A stretch of DNA of 64,000 bases, taken from contig NZ_CP182236.1 of the NCBI RefSeq assembly GCF_048077055.1, positions 5,084,001 to 5,148,000 of the forward strand. The letters run 5' to 3'. The notes below the pieces were generated by a model that saw only the letters and a program-made list of their open reading frames with translations, had not been told where the DNA came from and did no database searches. Made by a program: the position numbers and the translations under genes. This stretch comes from Egbenema bharatensis. GTDB taxonomy: Bacteria > Cyanobacteriota > Cyanobacteriia > Elainellales > Elainellaceae. Shown one piece after another: positions 37,289-46,221 of the stretch. Position 1 is the stretch's first letter. Each line of letters starts with the position of its first letter.

Positions 37289-40200
37289 CTAAGCTGGGCT
37301 ATCCCCCTCGCTATAGGGCAAAGAGGGAGTCGAGGGAGTCGGCAATTCTGGATGCGCCGGCATGGGGGGACTTGGTTCCGGAATCCCTGAACCTCCGTCG
37401 GGTGGTTCGTCGGGACGCTGCCCCCTGCCAAAGATCGTGCTGGTCAGGGTTTTCACCACCACGTAGAGGGCGGGAGTCACCAGGTAGTTCATCACCGTTG
37501 CCACCAGCAAACCGCCAAAGATGGCCGTTCCCAACGACCAGCGGCTTGCGGCCCCTGCCCCCGATGCAATCACCAGCGGGAAGAATCCCACCAGCGACGA
37601 TACTGCGGTCATCATAATCGGTCGAAACCGTTCTGAGGCGGCTCGCATCGCGGCTTTGGGAATCGAAAGTCCCTCTGCCCGTCCCTGGTTGGCAAACTCT
37701 ACGATCAGAATTGCGTTCTTGGCCGCTAATCCAATCAACATCACCAGTGCCACCTGCGTATACAGGTCGTTAACTAAGCCTCGCAGGGAAACAAAGATTA
37801 AGGCTCCCAGGAGTGCCAGGGGAACGGTGAGCAGAATGATGATCGGATCAATGTAGTTTTCGTACTGCGCTGCCAACACCAAAAACACCATCACAAAGCC
37901 CAGGGCAAAGATGATGGAGCTTTGTCCACCCGATCGAATTTCCTCACGGGTTAACCCACCCCATTCATAGCGCAAGCCCGGCAGCGCAACCTGATCAAAG
38001 ATTTGCTGCATGGCCTGAATCGCCTGCCCAGAGCTATAACCGGGTGCAGGCTGTCCCTGAATGGTGATCGATCGGAACAGGTTGAAACGGTTAATCACCG
38101 CTGGCCCGGTGATAGGAGTTACCGTCGCCACATTACTCAGACGCACCAGATTCCCATCCCGCGACCGCACCTGGATTTGCTGCAAGTCCTGGGGATCGCT
38201 GCGGTAATCGGCATCTGCCTGCACCAGTACCCGATAGCTGCGCTGGCCAAAGGTGAAATCGTTGACATAACGGCTGCCCAAATAGGCATTCACGGTGGAG
38301 AGTGCCTCGCCAATATCCACATTTTGAGCATTCAACTGCTCCCGATTCAGTTCCACCTCTAGCTGAGGCGTATTAATCGTGAACTGGGTGAATACACCAT
38401 TCAATGCCGGGTGCTGGTTCGCCTGGACAATGATTTCCTGGACAGACCCTAAAAACTCTTCAAAGCTGAGCCTGCCCCCAGAGCTATCCTGCACAACAAA
38501 TTCAAACCCTCCCGTGGCACTAAAGCCAGGCACCGCAGGCGTATTGAACGTCACGACCACAGCATCTTGAATTTGAGCAAATTCGCGGTTTAAGCGAGCG
38601 AGAATGTCCTGAACATTTTGCTCCGCTCCTGCCCGCTCTGACCAGTTTTTCAGCTTGGCAAAAAAGGTGCCCCGATTCGCGCCACTGCCCTCTAAACCGA
38701 ATCCAGAGACAATTAGGGAAGATTCAACCTCTGGGGTCTGCTCCAGGGTTTGATAGATTTGCTGGGCAATGCGATCGGTGTAATTTCGCGCCACTCCCTC
38801 TGGAGCCTGGATAATTCCCAGAAAAACTCCCTGATCCTCTTCAGGAATGAAGCCCGTGGGAACCGTCCTGAACATAAATACGGTTGCCGCCAGACCGACC
38901 ACGAACAGCGCAATCACGATGTATTTGATCTGAATCAAAAATTCAACCAGGCGGCTGTAGCGATCGAGCAACCAGGCAAAGCCCCGATTAAACGCGCGGA
39001 AAAACTTGGCCAGGGGGCGGCGGCTTCTCCCTGCCGGGGTCGCAGCAGCAACGCCGACATACTGGGGGTAAAGGTCAGCGCGTTAAACGTAGACACTACG
39101 ATCGAGAAAGCCATGATCAGCGCGAACTGCTTGTACATGATGCCTGTTGAGCCAGGGAACATGGCCACCGGAATGAAAATGGCAATCAGCACCAGCGAGG
39201 TGGAAATGGTTGCCCCCACCAAGGTACTCATCGAAGCCATGGCGGCCTCACGGGGCTTCATGCCGCGTTCGATATTGGCGGCGATCGACTCCACGATCAC
39301 GATCGCATCATCACACACCACCCCCGTTCCCAGGATGATGCCAAACATGGTCAGGTTGTTGAGGGAGAAGCCAAACGCAAAGGCAAACACCATCGCCCCA
39401 ATCAACGCAACTGGAATCGCAACAGCCGGAATGATCGTGGCACGCCAATCTTGCAGAAACACAAACAGGATGAGCACCACCAGCCCGATCGCTTGCAGCA
39501 GGGTGACGGTGACTTCATTTTGCGACGCTTCAATAAATTCGGTGGTGTCATACACCAGGAAGGATTTCAACCCAGGGGGAAAATCCTTTTCCAATTCCGC
39601 TAGCGTTTCCTTTACCTGCCGTCCCACATCAATCGCATTGCTACCCGGCAACTGGTAGATGGCGATTCCGGCACCAGGACTGCCATTGACAAAGCTCTGA
39701 ACGGCATAGTTTTGCGCCCCTAATTCCACCCGTCCCACATCTTTAACTTTGATTAGGCTACCGTCTGACTGGGTTCGCAGCACTAAATTGGCAAACTCAG
39801 TTTCATCTCGCAACCTGCCCTGAACCCGAATCGGTAAATTAAACGGCTGATCAGGCAGGGCCGGTTCACCGCCAAGTGCACCTCCACCAATTTGCAGGTT
39901 TTGGGATTGCAGGGCCCGGACGACATCGTTGGAGGTCAGCCCTCGGGATGCCATCGCATTTGGATCAAGCCACAGACGCATCGCATAGGTGCGATCGCCC
40001 AGAGTCATTAAGTCTCCAACACCGGGTACCCGTTTCAGCGCATCAACGACATACAAATCCAGATAGTTGGAAATAAAGGTATTGTCGTACGTACCGTTCT
40101 CAGCATTAAACCCATAGACCAACAAAATACTCGTAGACGATGCTTTGACAGATACCCCCGTCTGGCGCACCGATTCCGGTAGAGTGGGTTGCACCAGGGC

Positions 40201-40548
40201 CGCCCGATTCTGAACGTTGACCTGGTTAATGTCCTTATTCGTACCTGTTCTGAAGTAAACCCGAACCTGACTATCTCCAGTATTGCTACTGGCGGAGGTG
40301 AGATATTCCATGTTTTCCACCCCGTTGATCTGACGTTCCAGCGGCGCGGTCACGGTATCTTCCACGGTACGGGAATCTGCCCCCGAAAAATTAGCTCCCA
40401 CCTGAATTTGAATAGGCGCAATATCTGGCAAGTTAACGACCGGCATCAGGGGAATAGCAATACCCCCCAATAGCACAATAATAATAGTCGTTACTGTCGT
40501 CAGTACGGGACGACGAATAAATATATCGGAGATCGAAAAAATTGCCAT
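37289..40548 (-). CDS. RND efflux pump, inner-membrane subunit (frameshifted as read)
   Basis: AcrB/MexB-like HAE1 family. From 40548: FSISDIFIRRPVLTTVTTIIIVLLGG (helix 1), pore and docking domains, then the proton-relay helix LTMFGIILGTGVVCDDAIVIVE. In the last, the usual GLLVDDAIVVVE reads GTGVVCDDAIVIVE, and both Asp are kept. The frame breaks in the five-G run at 39013-39017. One added base gives GEAAAPLAKFFRAFNRGFAW and joins MLDRYSRLVEFLIQIKYIVIALFV (second half). About 1,086 residues when repaired. The C-tail is Pro-rich. It lies 12 bases after the adaptor gene on the same strand; the pair is an operon, and no TolC-like gene is in the window. Confidence 0.92.
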
Positions 40549-40560
40549 GCTAGACCGCTC

Positions 40561-41807
40561 CTAGGATTGGGGCTGAACCGGGGCACCATTTCTCAGCCGG
40601 AGAATGTTGGATGTTGCAATTTGCTCACCGGGTTGAATGCCATCCAGAACTTCATAGTGATCCCCCTGCACCGTTCCCAAGACCACCGGACGCTGCTCAA
40701 CGAGCATTTGTTCTGAACCTGTTTCTGATTCTGCTGACGTAATCACATAGACAAAGCCTTGCGACCCAGTCCGAGTAACGGCCGTCATGGGTATCAGAAT
40801 GCCTGGATTTTGGTCCAGATCACCCGTGACTGAACAAATTGCCCACTTCTGAGTTGACCACTCTGGTTGGGAAACCGAGCCTTGACTAACACAGACTGGG
40901 CCTGAGTATTGACATCGGGTGAAATGAAATTGATACTGCCCGTCGCAATTCTCTGTTTGCTATTCGGATCGATTAACTCGACGGGTAAGCCTGCTCGTAG
41001 ATTCGGCAATTGATTGGAAGGGATGGATAGCCGTAAATCCAGAGCATCGTTTTGGGTAATGGTGGTGATGGTTTGCCCAGTGCTGATCACATCTCCAGCT
41101 TGCACGGGAATATCACCCACGATCCCGGCGAGCGGCGAGAGGATTTGCCGGAAGTCCACCCCCACCCTGGCCGCGTCCACCTGGGACTGAGCCTGCTGGA
41201 TATTCCCCTCCGCCTGCGTGATCCCCACCTCTGCAACTTGAAGTCGCTCCTGAGCTGCGGTGAGACGGTTCCGAGCCGAATCTAAATTATTTCTCGCCTG
41301 ATCGTACTGCAACTCCCCGATCGCCCCCTGGCCAACGAGATACTGGGCCCGCTCAAAGTTCGTTTGGGCTAATTCCAGATCGGACTGTGCCGTTGCTAAT
41401 TGCGCCTGGACAACTTCCCGTTCACGCAGAGCCGCTTCCCGTGCCGTTCTGGCATTCTCCAGGGCTGCCAAGGTTCCTTCTAGCTGCGGCACAGATTGAT
41501 CCGGCCTCAAGGTTACAAGGGGGGTACCTCGTTCCACGCGATCGCCCGGTTGCACCAGAATTTGCTGAATTTGGCCCTGAACTTCGGGTCTGACTTCAAC
41601 TTTTTCAGCCGCTTCCAGTGTGCCCACAAATTCAGAAACGTCCTGGACTCGTCCCGGTTCAATGGCAAGCCATTGCACGGGAATTGCCGTCGGTGCAGCA
41701 GCCTCCTGTGACGGATCAGATTGGCTACAGCCAGTTGTCAGCGACGTAATCGCTAAAAAAGTACTGAAGAGAAGGCTAGAGTAGTAGCCATTAATTCTAA
41801 TCACCAT
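40561..41807 (-). CDS. RND periplasmic adaptor (MFP/HlyD) lipoprotein (frameshifted as read)
   Basis: Start ATG 41807 gives a lipoprotein signal (LFSTFLAITSLTTGC). It continues through the lipoyl-like halves (VEVRPEVQGQIQQILVQPGDRV and ILSPLAGIVGDIPVQAGDVI) around a long coiled-coil hairpin. The frame stops after SRVIWTKIQAF. One extra base at 40815-40816 turns it into SRVIWDQNPGILIPMTAVTR and continues to the end at 40561 (YEVLDGIQPGEQIATSN). About 415 residues when repaired, normal for AcrA-type adaptors. Forms a tripartite pump with the following RND gene. Confidence 0.9.
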
Positions 41808-42147
41808 TTCTTGCGAGTGCTTACATAAAGTAGAACAGTTCGTTAGCCTGGGAAAACGGCAGATTTCGCTGAAAAAATCAGGAATAATCTGATTCAGCGA
41901 TCGGTTCAGGTTTGCCCAAAAACCTACGTCGGTTTCGTACAAAAAACCGTGCTAGCAGAAAAGTTTCACCAACGTTCTTCGAAGCGACACCTCTAGATTC
42001 TGACACTCAAAGAGTGTATTGCAGGATAACCTCATAAAAATTTAATCTGGAGTGTAATACATTACAAGCGAAGTCAAATTATAGAAACTCGCTAGCGCAA
42101 TGACTATCAAAAAACGGCAAGCTTTTCACATCACAAAACGCTGAACC
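41808..42147. other. Upstream region of the RND operon
   Basis: About 340 bases without a gene, AT-rich, holding the palindromes listed separately and presumably the pump promoter on the minus strand. Confidence 0.5.
42003..42066. promoter_or_regulatory. Two perfect palindromes upstream of the RND operon
   Basis: ACACTC-AAA-GAGTGT at 42003-42017 and TGTAAT-AC-ATTACA at 42053-42066. Both are 6-bp perfect inverted repeats of the size bound by dimeric TetR- or MarR-type repressors. They lie roughly 200-260 bases upstream of the adaptor start. No regulator gene is adjacent, so function is an inference. Confidence 0.35.
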
Positions 42148-42696
42148 TCAACGGCAGCCTGCTACTGCTACGGTGTATCTCGCACCCACTGCCTGAATGC
42201 CACCAATATTCGTGTTAACCTGGAAGGGGAAAACATCAGTACGATCGGGTGTAACTTCAACCGTTATGGGTTGATTGGCAGGTAGTTGAATTCGCTGTTC
42301 TCGATAGAATCGCTGATTGGTATCATCTGGATACTTAAGAAACATCGAAATATCATACTCTCGATTGTTATGAGGCATGAGGATTACCATGTAGCTCTGG
42401 TAGGTTTGTCCACCTGAAATAAACCAGTCCGTATGCCAGTTGTTGCGGGTTCCAGCACTTGCAGGGCCCGGTAAGGGAATCCTGACACCTGGCGGGGAAA
42501 TCTCCTTGGTCACTTCACTGCCTTCACCCCCAACTAAGGGTAGTGCTTCACAATTATCGGGGAAGGCGGGTAACGGAGCATCTGCTACTGATTCTTGTGT
42601 TTCAGATTCTTGTGCCTCGGATTCTTGAGCCTGAAGAGGAACACTCAAGCTTGCCAGTAATGTCATTAATACAAAAACACTGATACGAAGAATCAT
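42148..42696 (-). CDS. Exported protein of unknown function
   Basis: Start ATG 42696 (MILRISVFVLMTLLASLSVPLQA) gives a typical signal peptide, cleaved near LQAQ-E; an in-frame ATG at 42744 would add 16 residues. QESEAQESETQES, a short acidic repeat, follows. The rest is a beta-rich domain with WHTDWFISGGQTYQSYMVILMP and two cysteines (NCEALP, AVAGCR) that could form a disulfide. No family recognised. An ordinary secreted or surface protein is likely. Confidence 0.7.
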   Translation of the reverse strand: MILRISVFVLMTLLASLSVPLQAQESEAQESETQESVADAPLPAFPDNCEALPLVGGEGSEVTKEISPPGVRIPLPGPASAGTRNNWHTDWFISGGQTYQSYMVILMPHNNREYDISMFLKYPDDTNQRFYREQRIQLPANQPITVEVTPDRTDVFPFQVNTNIGGIQAVGARYTVAVAGCR

Positions 42697-43461
42697 GATG
42701 GCTTTCCTCCAGAAACTTAAGAAACAGTTCCTAAGTTCCTTCAAATTAGGTTAAATATTTTTTCATAAATGCTGACGCTGTAATCGATCAGCACTATTCG
42801 AGAAGATACCAAGAATTATTGAAGATAGCAAGTATTATTGTGGTGAAGTGGCAATGCTCATTTGAGCGAAAAGCGATTCAAACGATAGAAAGATCGGGAT
42901 GGTTGATGACCAGAATGGTTGAAAGAACTGAAGTGGTTTGACACTATGGATTGAGTAGGTTCAAATCACTGGGATTTCCGAGACAGCACATTCCAAAATT
43001 GAAATTTGTGTTGTCTCAGTTGCACAGCCAGTTTCAGGATGTATCCCAGTTTTGCATTTGCGCGACAACTATCTCACTGGCAGGCAAGACTTGGGCTTGA
43101 ATCTACCTGCACTGACTTGAGGGAGCATCCCGCTGGATGCAAATTGATCAACTTCCGTCGCGCAGGTAGCGTTTCGACTGAGCACTCAAGCCGAAGTCTT
43201 ACCTGCCAGTGAGTGATGCCTAATGCAGATGCAAAAGTGGGAGACACCCCTGTGACCTGGATGGTGCGGACAAATTGATGGCACGCCCTAAAATTCTCAC
43301 TAGAATTGTCACTCGATCGTCACTTTTTCCTGCTAAAGTTGCGAATGCCTTAAATAGATTCAAATCACTGGATTTCTGAGGCATCATCTAATTTGAAGCG
43401 CATTTTAGTTCCCACTTTAAACTCAAGTTCCCACTTTAAACTCAAGTTAAGGAGTAGATTC
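42697..43461. other. Long repeat-bearing spacer
   Basis: About 765 bases without a gene. A 217-bp palindromic element sits in the middle. It is flanked by two related direct repeats (AGGTTCAAATCACTGGGATTT near 42957 and AGATTCAAATCACTGG-ATTT near 43356). Just before the next gene a unit GTTCCCACTTTAAACTCAA is present twice at 43409-43447. Confidence 0.7.
43036..43252. mobile_element. 217-bp palindromic MITE-like element
   Basis: The two ends are inverted copies. 43073-43100 pairs with 43186-43213 with only two mismatches over 28 bases (shared cores CTCACTGGCAGG and GGCTTGA). Outside these, TTTTGCATTTGC (43050-43061) pairs with GCAGATGCAAAA. The outermost arms CAGGATGTATCCCA / GGGAGACACCCCTG are also similar. 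No ORF inside, so a non-autonomous element or long regulatory hairpin. No clear target duplication seen right at its ends. Confidence 0.7.
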
Positions 43462-43689
43462 GTGAGTCATTCAACACCTATTTCTTCCAATCCTCAACCG
43501 AAAAAAGATCCTAATACCGCCCCTTACACCAATCCCCATCCTGAACCAATGCAAGATCCGAACGTTGATCCCTACACTAATCCCCATCCTGAACCGATAG
43601 AAGATCCCAACACTGCCCCCTACACCAATCCCCATCCTGAACCGATAGAAGATCCCAACACTGCCCCCTATACTAATCCTGATAGCTAA
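43462..43689 (+). CDS. Small protein of 14-residue DPNxxPYTNPHPE repeats
   Basis: A 75-residue protein from GTG 43462, chosen because AAGGAG at 43449-43454 is well placed. After a short head (SHSTPISSNPQPKK) come four units DPNTAPYTNPHPEP, DPNVDPYTNPHPEP, DPNTAPYTNPHPEP and DPNTAPYTNPDS. Proline-rich and probably unstructured. No family recognised. The units are nearly identical at DNA level, so it grew by recent tandem duplication. Its TAA overlaps the start of a dispersed repeat. Confidence 0.6.
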   Translation: MSHSTPISSNPQPKKDPNTAPYTNPHPEPMQDPNVDPYTNPHPEPIEDPNTAPYTNPHPEPIEDPNTAPYTNPDS

Positions 43690-43732
43690 GGGATCTGCAA
43701 TAAAATGGCATCCCACTTTGAAGAAACCTGCT
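43687..43732 (+). repeat. Dispersed repeat TAAGGGATCTGCAAT..., copy 1
   Basis: Aligns with 45265-45313 (TAAGGGATCTGCAATcAAATGGCATCtCA). Both lie in the same direction and bracket the truncated response regulator, IS1 element and SDR fragment. Probably an end of a mobile element or MITE. Confidence 0.6.
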
Positions 43733-43789
43733 GTTGGGGTGTGCGAATGTTTCAATAAAGGATATGAATTAGCACAGAGATGGGCAGCA

Positions 43790-44278
43790 ATGCGAATCCT
43801 TCTGGTTGAAGATGATGAAAACTTAGCAAACGCATTGGCGGTCATCCTCCACAAGCACAACTATTTGGTGGATGTGGCACCGGATGGTGAGATGGCGTGG
43901 GAGATGCTTCATATCATTGACTACGACCTCGTGTTGCTGGATGTCAATTTGCCCAAACTGGATGGCATCGGGCTGTGCCGGCGATTACGGGCTCACGATC
44001 GCCAGGTTCCCGTCATGCTAATGACGGTACGAGATTCAGTCACGGATAAACTGCTGGGCTTGGAGAGCGGTGCCGATGACTATCTGGTAAAGCCATTTGA
44101 TATGCAGGAGTTGCTGGCCCGGATTCGCATTTTATCGCGACGATTCAGCGAACCCACCACGGCTGTTCTTTCCTGTGGGAGCATTCGGCTTAACCCCCAG
44201 ATGCGGGAGATCGCGTATGATGGCACCGTTTTGCCCTTTAGCCGCAAAGAATATTTGTTAATTGAGTTATTTCTACGG
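43790..44278 (+). pseudogene. OmpR-family response regulator, truncated by IS1
   Basis: Start ATG 43790 (MRILLVEDDENLANALAVIL). Complete receiver domain: phospho-accepting Asp in VLLDVNLPKLDG, Thr in LMTVRD, Lys in VKPFD. The winged-helix output domain begins (CGSIRLNPQMREIAYDGTVLPFSRKEYLLIELFLR) but is cut at about residue 163 of an expected 225-240 by the IS1 end at 44279. The frame runs on into the IS to 44347. It would lack the DNA recognition helix. Its kinase is not in the window. Receiver sequence resembles RppA/ManR-type regulators. Confidence 0.85.
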
Positions 44279-45033
44279 GGCGTTGCTGAATCAAGAGATG
44301 AACCTCGGAGGAACTGGAACATCGTCAAACCTGAGGTAGTGAAGTAACAACCGAATAGAGTGAGCCAGCATTTCTACGGCTTTGGAGTAGCACAGCGTTT
44401 TGCGATGCAGTCGAGCCAGATAGTGCCGCAAGCGAGTGTTCTCACTTTCAACTCGAGTCATATACGTTTTGCTGACAATCTGATCGCCATCGGGAATGAA
44501 GCCGGGATACACCGACCACCCATCAGTGACGTAGAAATAGCAGTTCCAGTCCACCACAGTCTGCCAGAGCGGGACAAAGGTTTCAGCACTATGGTCACCC
44601 AGAACCCAGCCTAAAATTCCCTTTTTGAAGTGGTCAACGGCTGTCCATAGCCAAATCTTGTTTTTTTTGAGCCGACAAAGGTTTCCAATTCGTCGAGTTC
44701 TCCAACTTCGGGGGGCGTTTCCGGTGCATAGGCGTCCGGCAGGCGCGTTGCGACCTGCTGCACCCAGGTAATGACCGTGGTATGGTGTACTCCTTTGACC
44801 CGTTCGATCGCTCGAAACCCAGAGCCGTTGAGATACATCTTGATGCATTCGCGTCTGAACTCGTCTGAGTACCCTCGATGCGGGTCGTAGGTATCAATGA
44901 ACTGACGACCACAAGCGACACAAATGTGATTTTGCTTACCTTTCCTCTTACCGTTTTTACGGATATGAGTAGCCCCACACTCTGGACATTGCATTGCAGA
45001 TTACTCTAAATCATCTTTTAATTATGCAACGCC
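44279..45033 (-). mobile_element. IS1-family insertion sequence
   Basis: 755 bp. Inverted ends: GGCGTTGCTGAATCAAGAG at 44279 and, read inward on the other strand from 45033, GGCGTTGCATAATTAAAAG, about 23 bp with few mismatches. Length and two-frame transposase are typical of IS1. No 8-9 bp target duplication is seen: left flank ATTTCTACGG, right flank GAAATATTGA. The flanks are two unrelated truncated genes. Confidence 0.88.
44291..44994 (-). CDS. IS1-family transposase, InsA-InsB with frameshift site
   Basis: InsA frame starts at 44994: MQCPECGATHIRKNGKRKGK with a zinc finger (CPEC...CVAC) and a helix-turn-helix (RAIERVKGVHHTTVITWVQQ). InsB' frame ends at 44291: WTAVDHFKKGILGWVLGD, YFYVTDGWSVY, a DDE-type core. 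The frames join at an eight-A run (44661-44668 on the plus strand as T), the expected slippage site for a -1 programmed shift, giving ELETFVGSKKNKIWLW. The element appears intact. Confidence 0.88.
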
Positions 45034-45264
45034 GAAATATTGAGGATTGCTCCACCTCCGGCTGCCTCCATATGGGGCACACATAATTGACAAAGATGGA
45101 ACACCGAAAAAACATTCAATTTGTATGCCCAAATGAACGTATCCATTGGCATATCAAACGGCTTTGGGCCACCACCGCCCGCATTGTTCACCAAAATGGT
45201 GATCTTGCCAAAGGTTCCGATCGCTTCCTCCACCAGATTCTTCAATCTCGATCCGCTGCTTGCA
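45034..45264 (-). pseudogene. Short-chain dehydrogenase fragment
   Basis: About 77 residues: LVEEAIGTFGKITILVNNAGGGGPKPFDMPMDTFIWAYKLNVFSVFHLCQLCVPHMEAAGGGAILNIS. This is the middle of a 7-alpha-hydroxysteroid-dehydrogenase-like SDR, with the NNAG motif. The N-terminal Rossmann motif is missing beyond the repeat at 45265. The catalytic Ser-Tyr-Lys half is lost at the IS1 end, so it is a dead remnant. Confidence 0.8.
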
Positions 45265-45313
45265 TAAGGGATCTGCAATCAAATGGCATCTCAATTTTTG
45301 AAAAAATCGGCTG
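45265..45313 (+). repeat. Dispersed repeat TAAGGGATCTGCAAT..., copy 2
   Basis: Second copy of the repeat at 43687-43732, same orientation. It marks the point where the SDR fragment's similarity begins, so the SDR gene was probably broken by this repeat's parent element. Confidence 0.55.
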
Positions 45314-45316
45314 TCA

Positions 45317-45336
45317 GGGCGCACAGCAGTGCACCC
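45317..45336 (-). repeat. Dispersed hairpin, inverted orientation
   Basis: GGGCGCAC-AGCA-GTGCACCC. The AGCA loop shows the minus orientation. It ends directly at the universal stress gene's stop (45337), a likely terminator position for that gene. Confidence 0.7.
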
Positions 45337-45864
45337 CTAAAACGCTGCGATCGATTCGGTGGAGTGGGGTGGTTCATTGTGGGCATCATTCTGAGTGCGT
45401 ACCACGCGCACCGAGCAAGGAGATTGACCCATGACAGCACGGCTGACACTTCCCAGCAGCCAGCGATCGAACCACGATCGTTGCCGTTGTCCCACCACAA
45501 TTAAGTCGGCTCCCCATTTGCTGGCGAGGTAGCAAATCAGTTGTCTGGGGTTGCCAATTTGTTGAGTAATCTCAGTGTGAATACCGTATTTTTGAGCTTC
45601 TTGAGCTAAACGCTTGAGTTGATTCAGGCTGTTTCGTTCGGTTTCTAGCTTTTGCTGTTCGTAGCGTTGCACTAGCTCGGCACGAGTAATGGAGCAGGAA
45701 TAAGGAATCAAGCTGGTCAGGGGCGATCGATCGCGCTCATCGGTCGATAGGATGTGGACAAGCATGAGCTGGGCATCTTCCTGTTTGGCCAGGGTCAATG
45801 CTTCAGCAAAAATGGGGTTTTGATCTGGGGAATCATCCAGAGCAACCAGGATTCGACTGATCAT
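45337..45864 (-). CDS. Universal stress protein (UspA family)
   Basis: Start ATG 45864 (MISRILVALDDSPDQNPIFAEAL). Residues at the end GADLIVVGQRQRSWFDRWLLGSVSRAVMGQSPCSVRVV contain the G-x2-G-x9-G-[ST]-like ATP-binding motif in altered form (GQRQRSWFDRWLLGSVS). A 175-residue single domain. Cytosolic stress protein of unknown precise role. Confidence 0.88.
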   Translation of the reverse strand: MISRILVALDDSPDQNPIFAEALTLAKQEDAQLMLVHILSTDERDRSPLTSLIPYSCSITRAELVQRYEQQKLETERNSLNQLKRLAQEAQKYGIHTEITQQIGNPRQLICYLASKWGADLIVVGQRQRSWFDRWLLGSVSRAVMGQSPCSVRVVRTQNDAHNEPPHSTESIAAF

Positions 45865-46221
45865 GGGGCTTCTCCTTATAGCGATCCCATTTACTCCACC
45901 GCATCGCCTGGCTACAGCCCAGGTGCCATGGACGTTCAAGGATATATTGAGGTATCTATTTTGAGCGTAGGCGAAGAATTCAACCCGGAAGGGAAGGCCT
46001 CAGCAATCCTTAACAAAACTTTCCTGCTGCCCTGGCTTTGGTTTTAGATGTGTTGCAAAAGGTTGAGAAGTGTTGATCGCTGCTGGAATTTTGCCATTTT
46101 AAATGATTCGATCGCCCTCAAATTACTACTACGGCATAAAAAATGCCAGAATGGCTGTGTGCATCTGTATTAAAGGGCAAATGTACTGCTAAGTTAGGAT
46201 CAGGCTAATGGTGCGATCGGC
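45865..46221. other. Divergent spacer Usp/sbcC
   Basis: About 355 bases; nothing recognised beyond ordinary AT-rich promoter-like DNA near 46050-46210. A long open frame from 45754 on the plus strand is only a shadow of the Usp gene. Confidence 0.4.
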
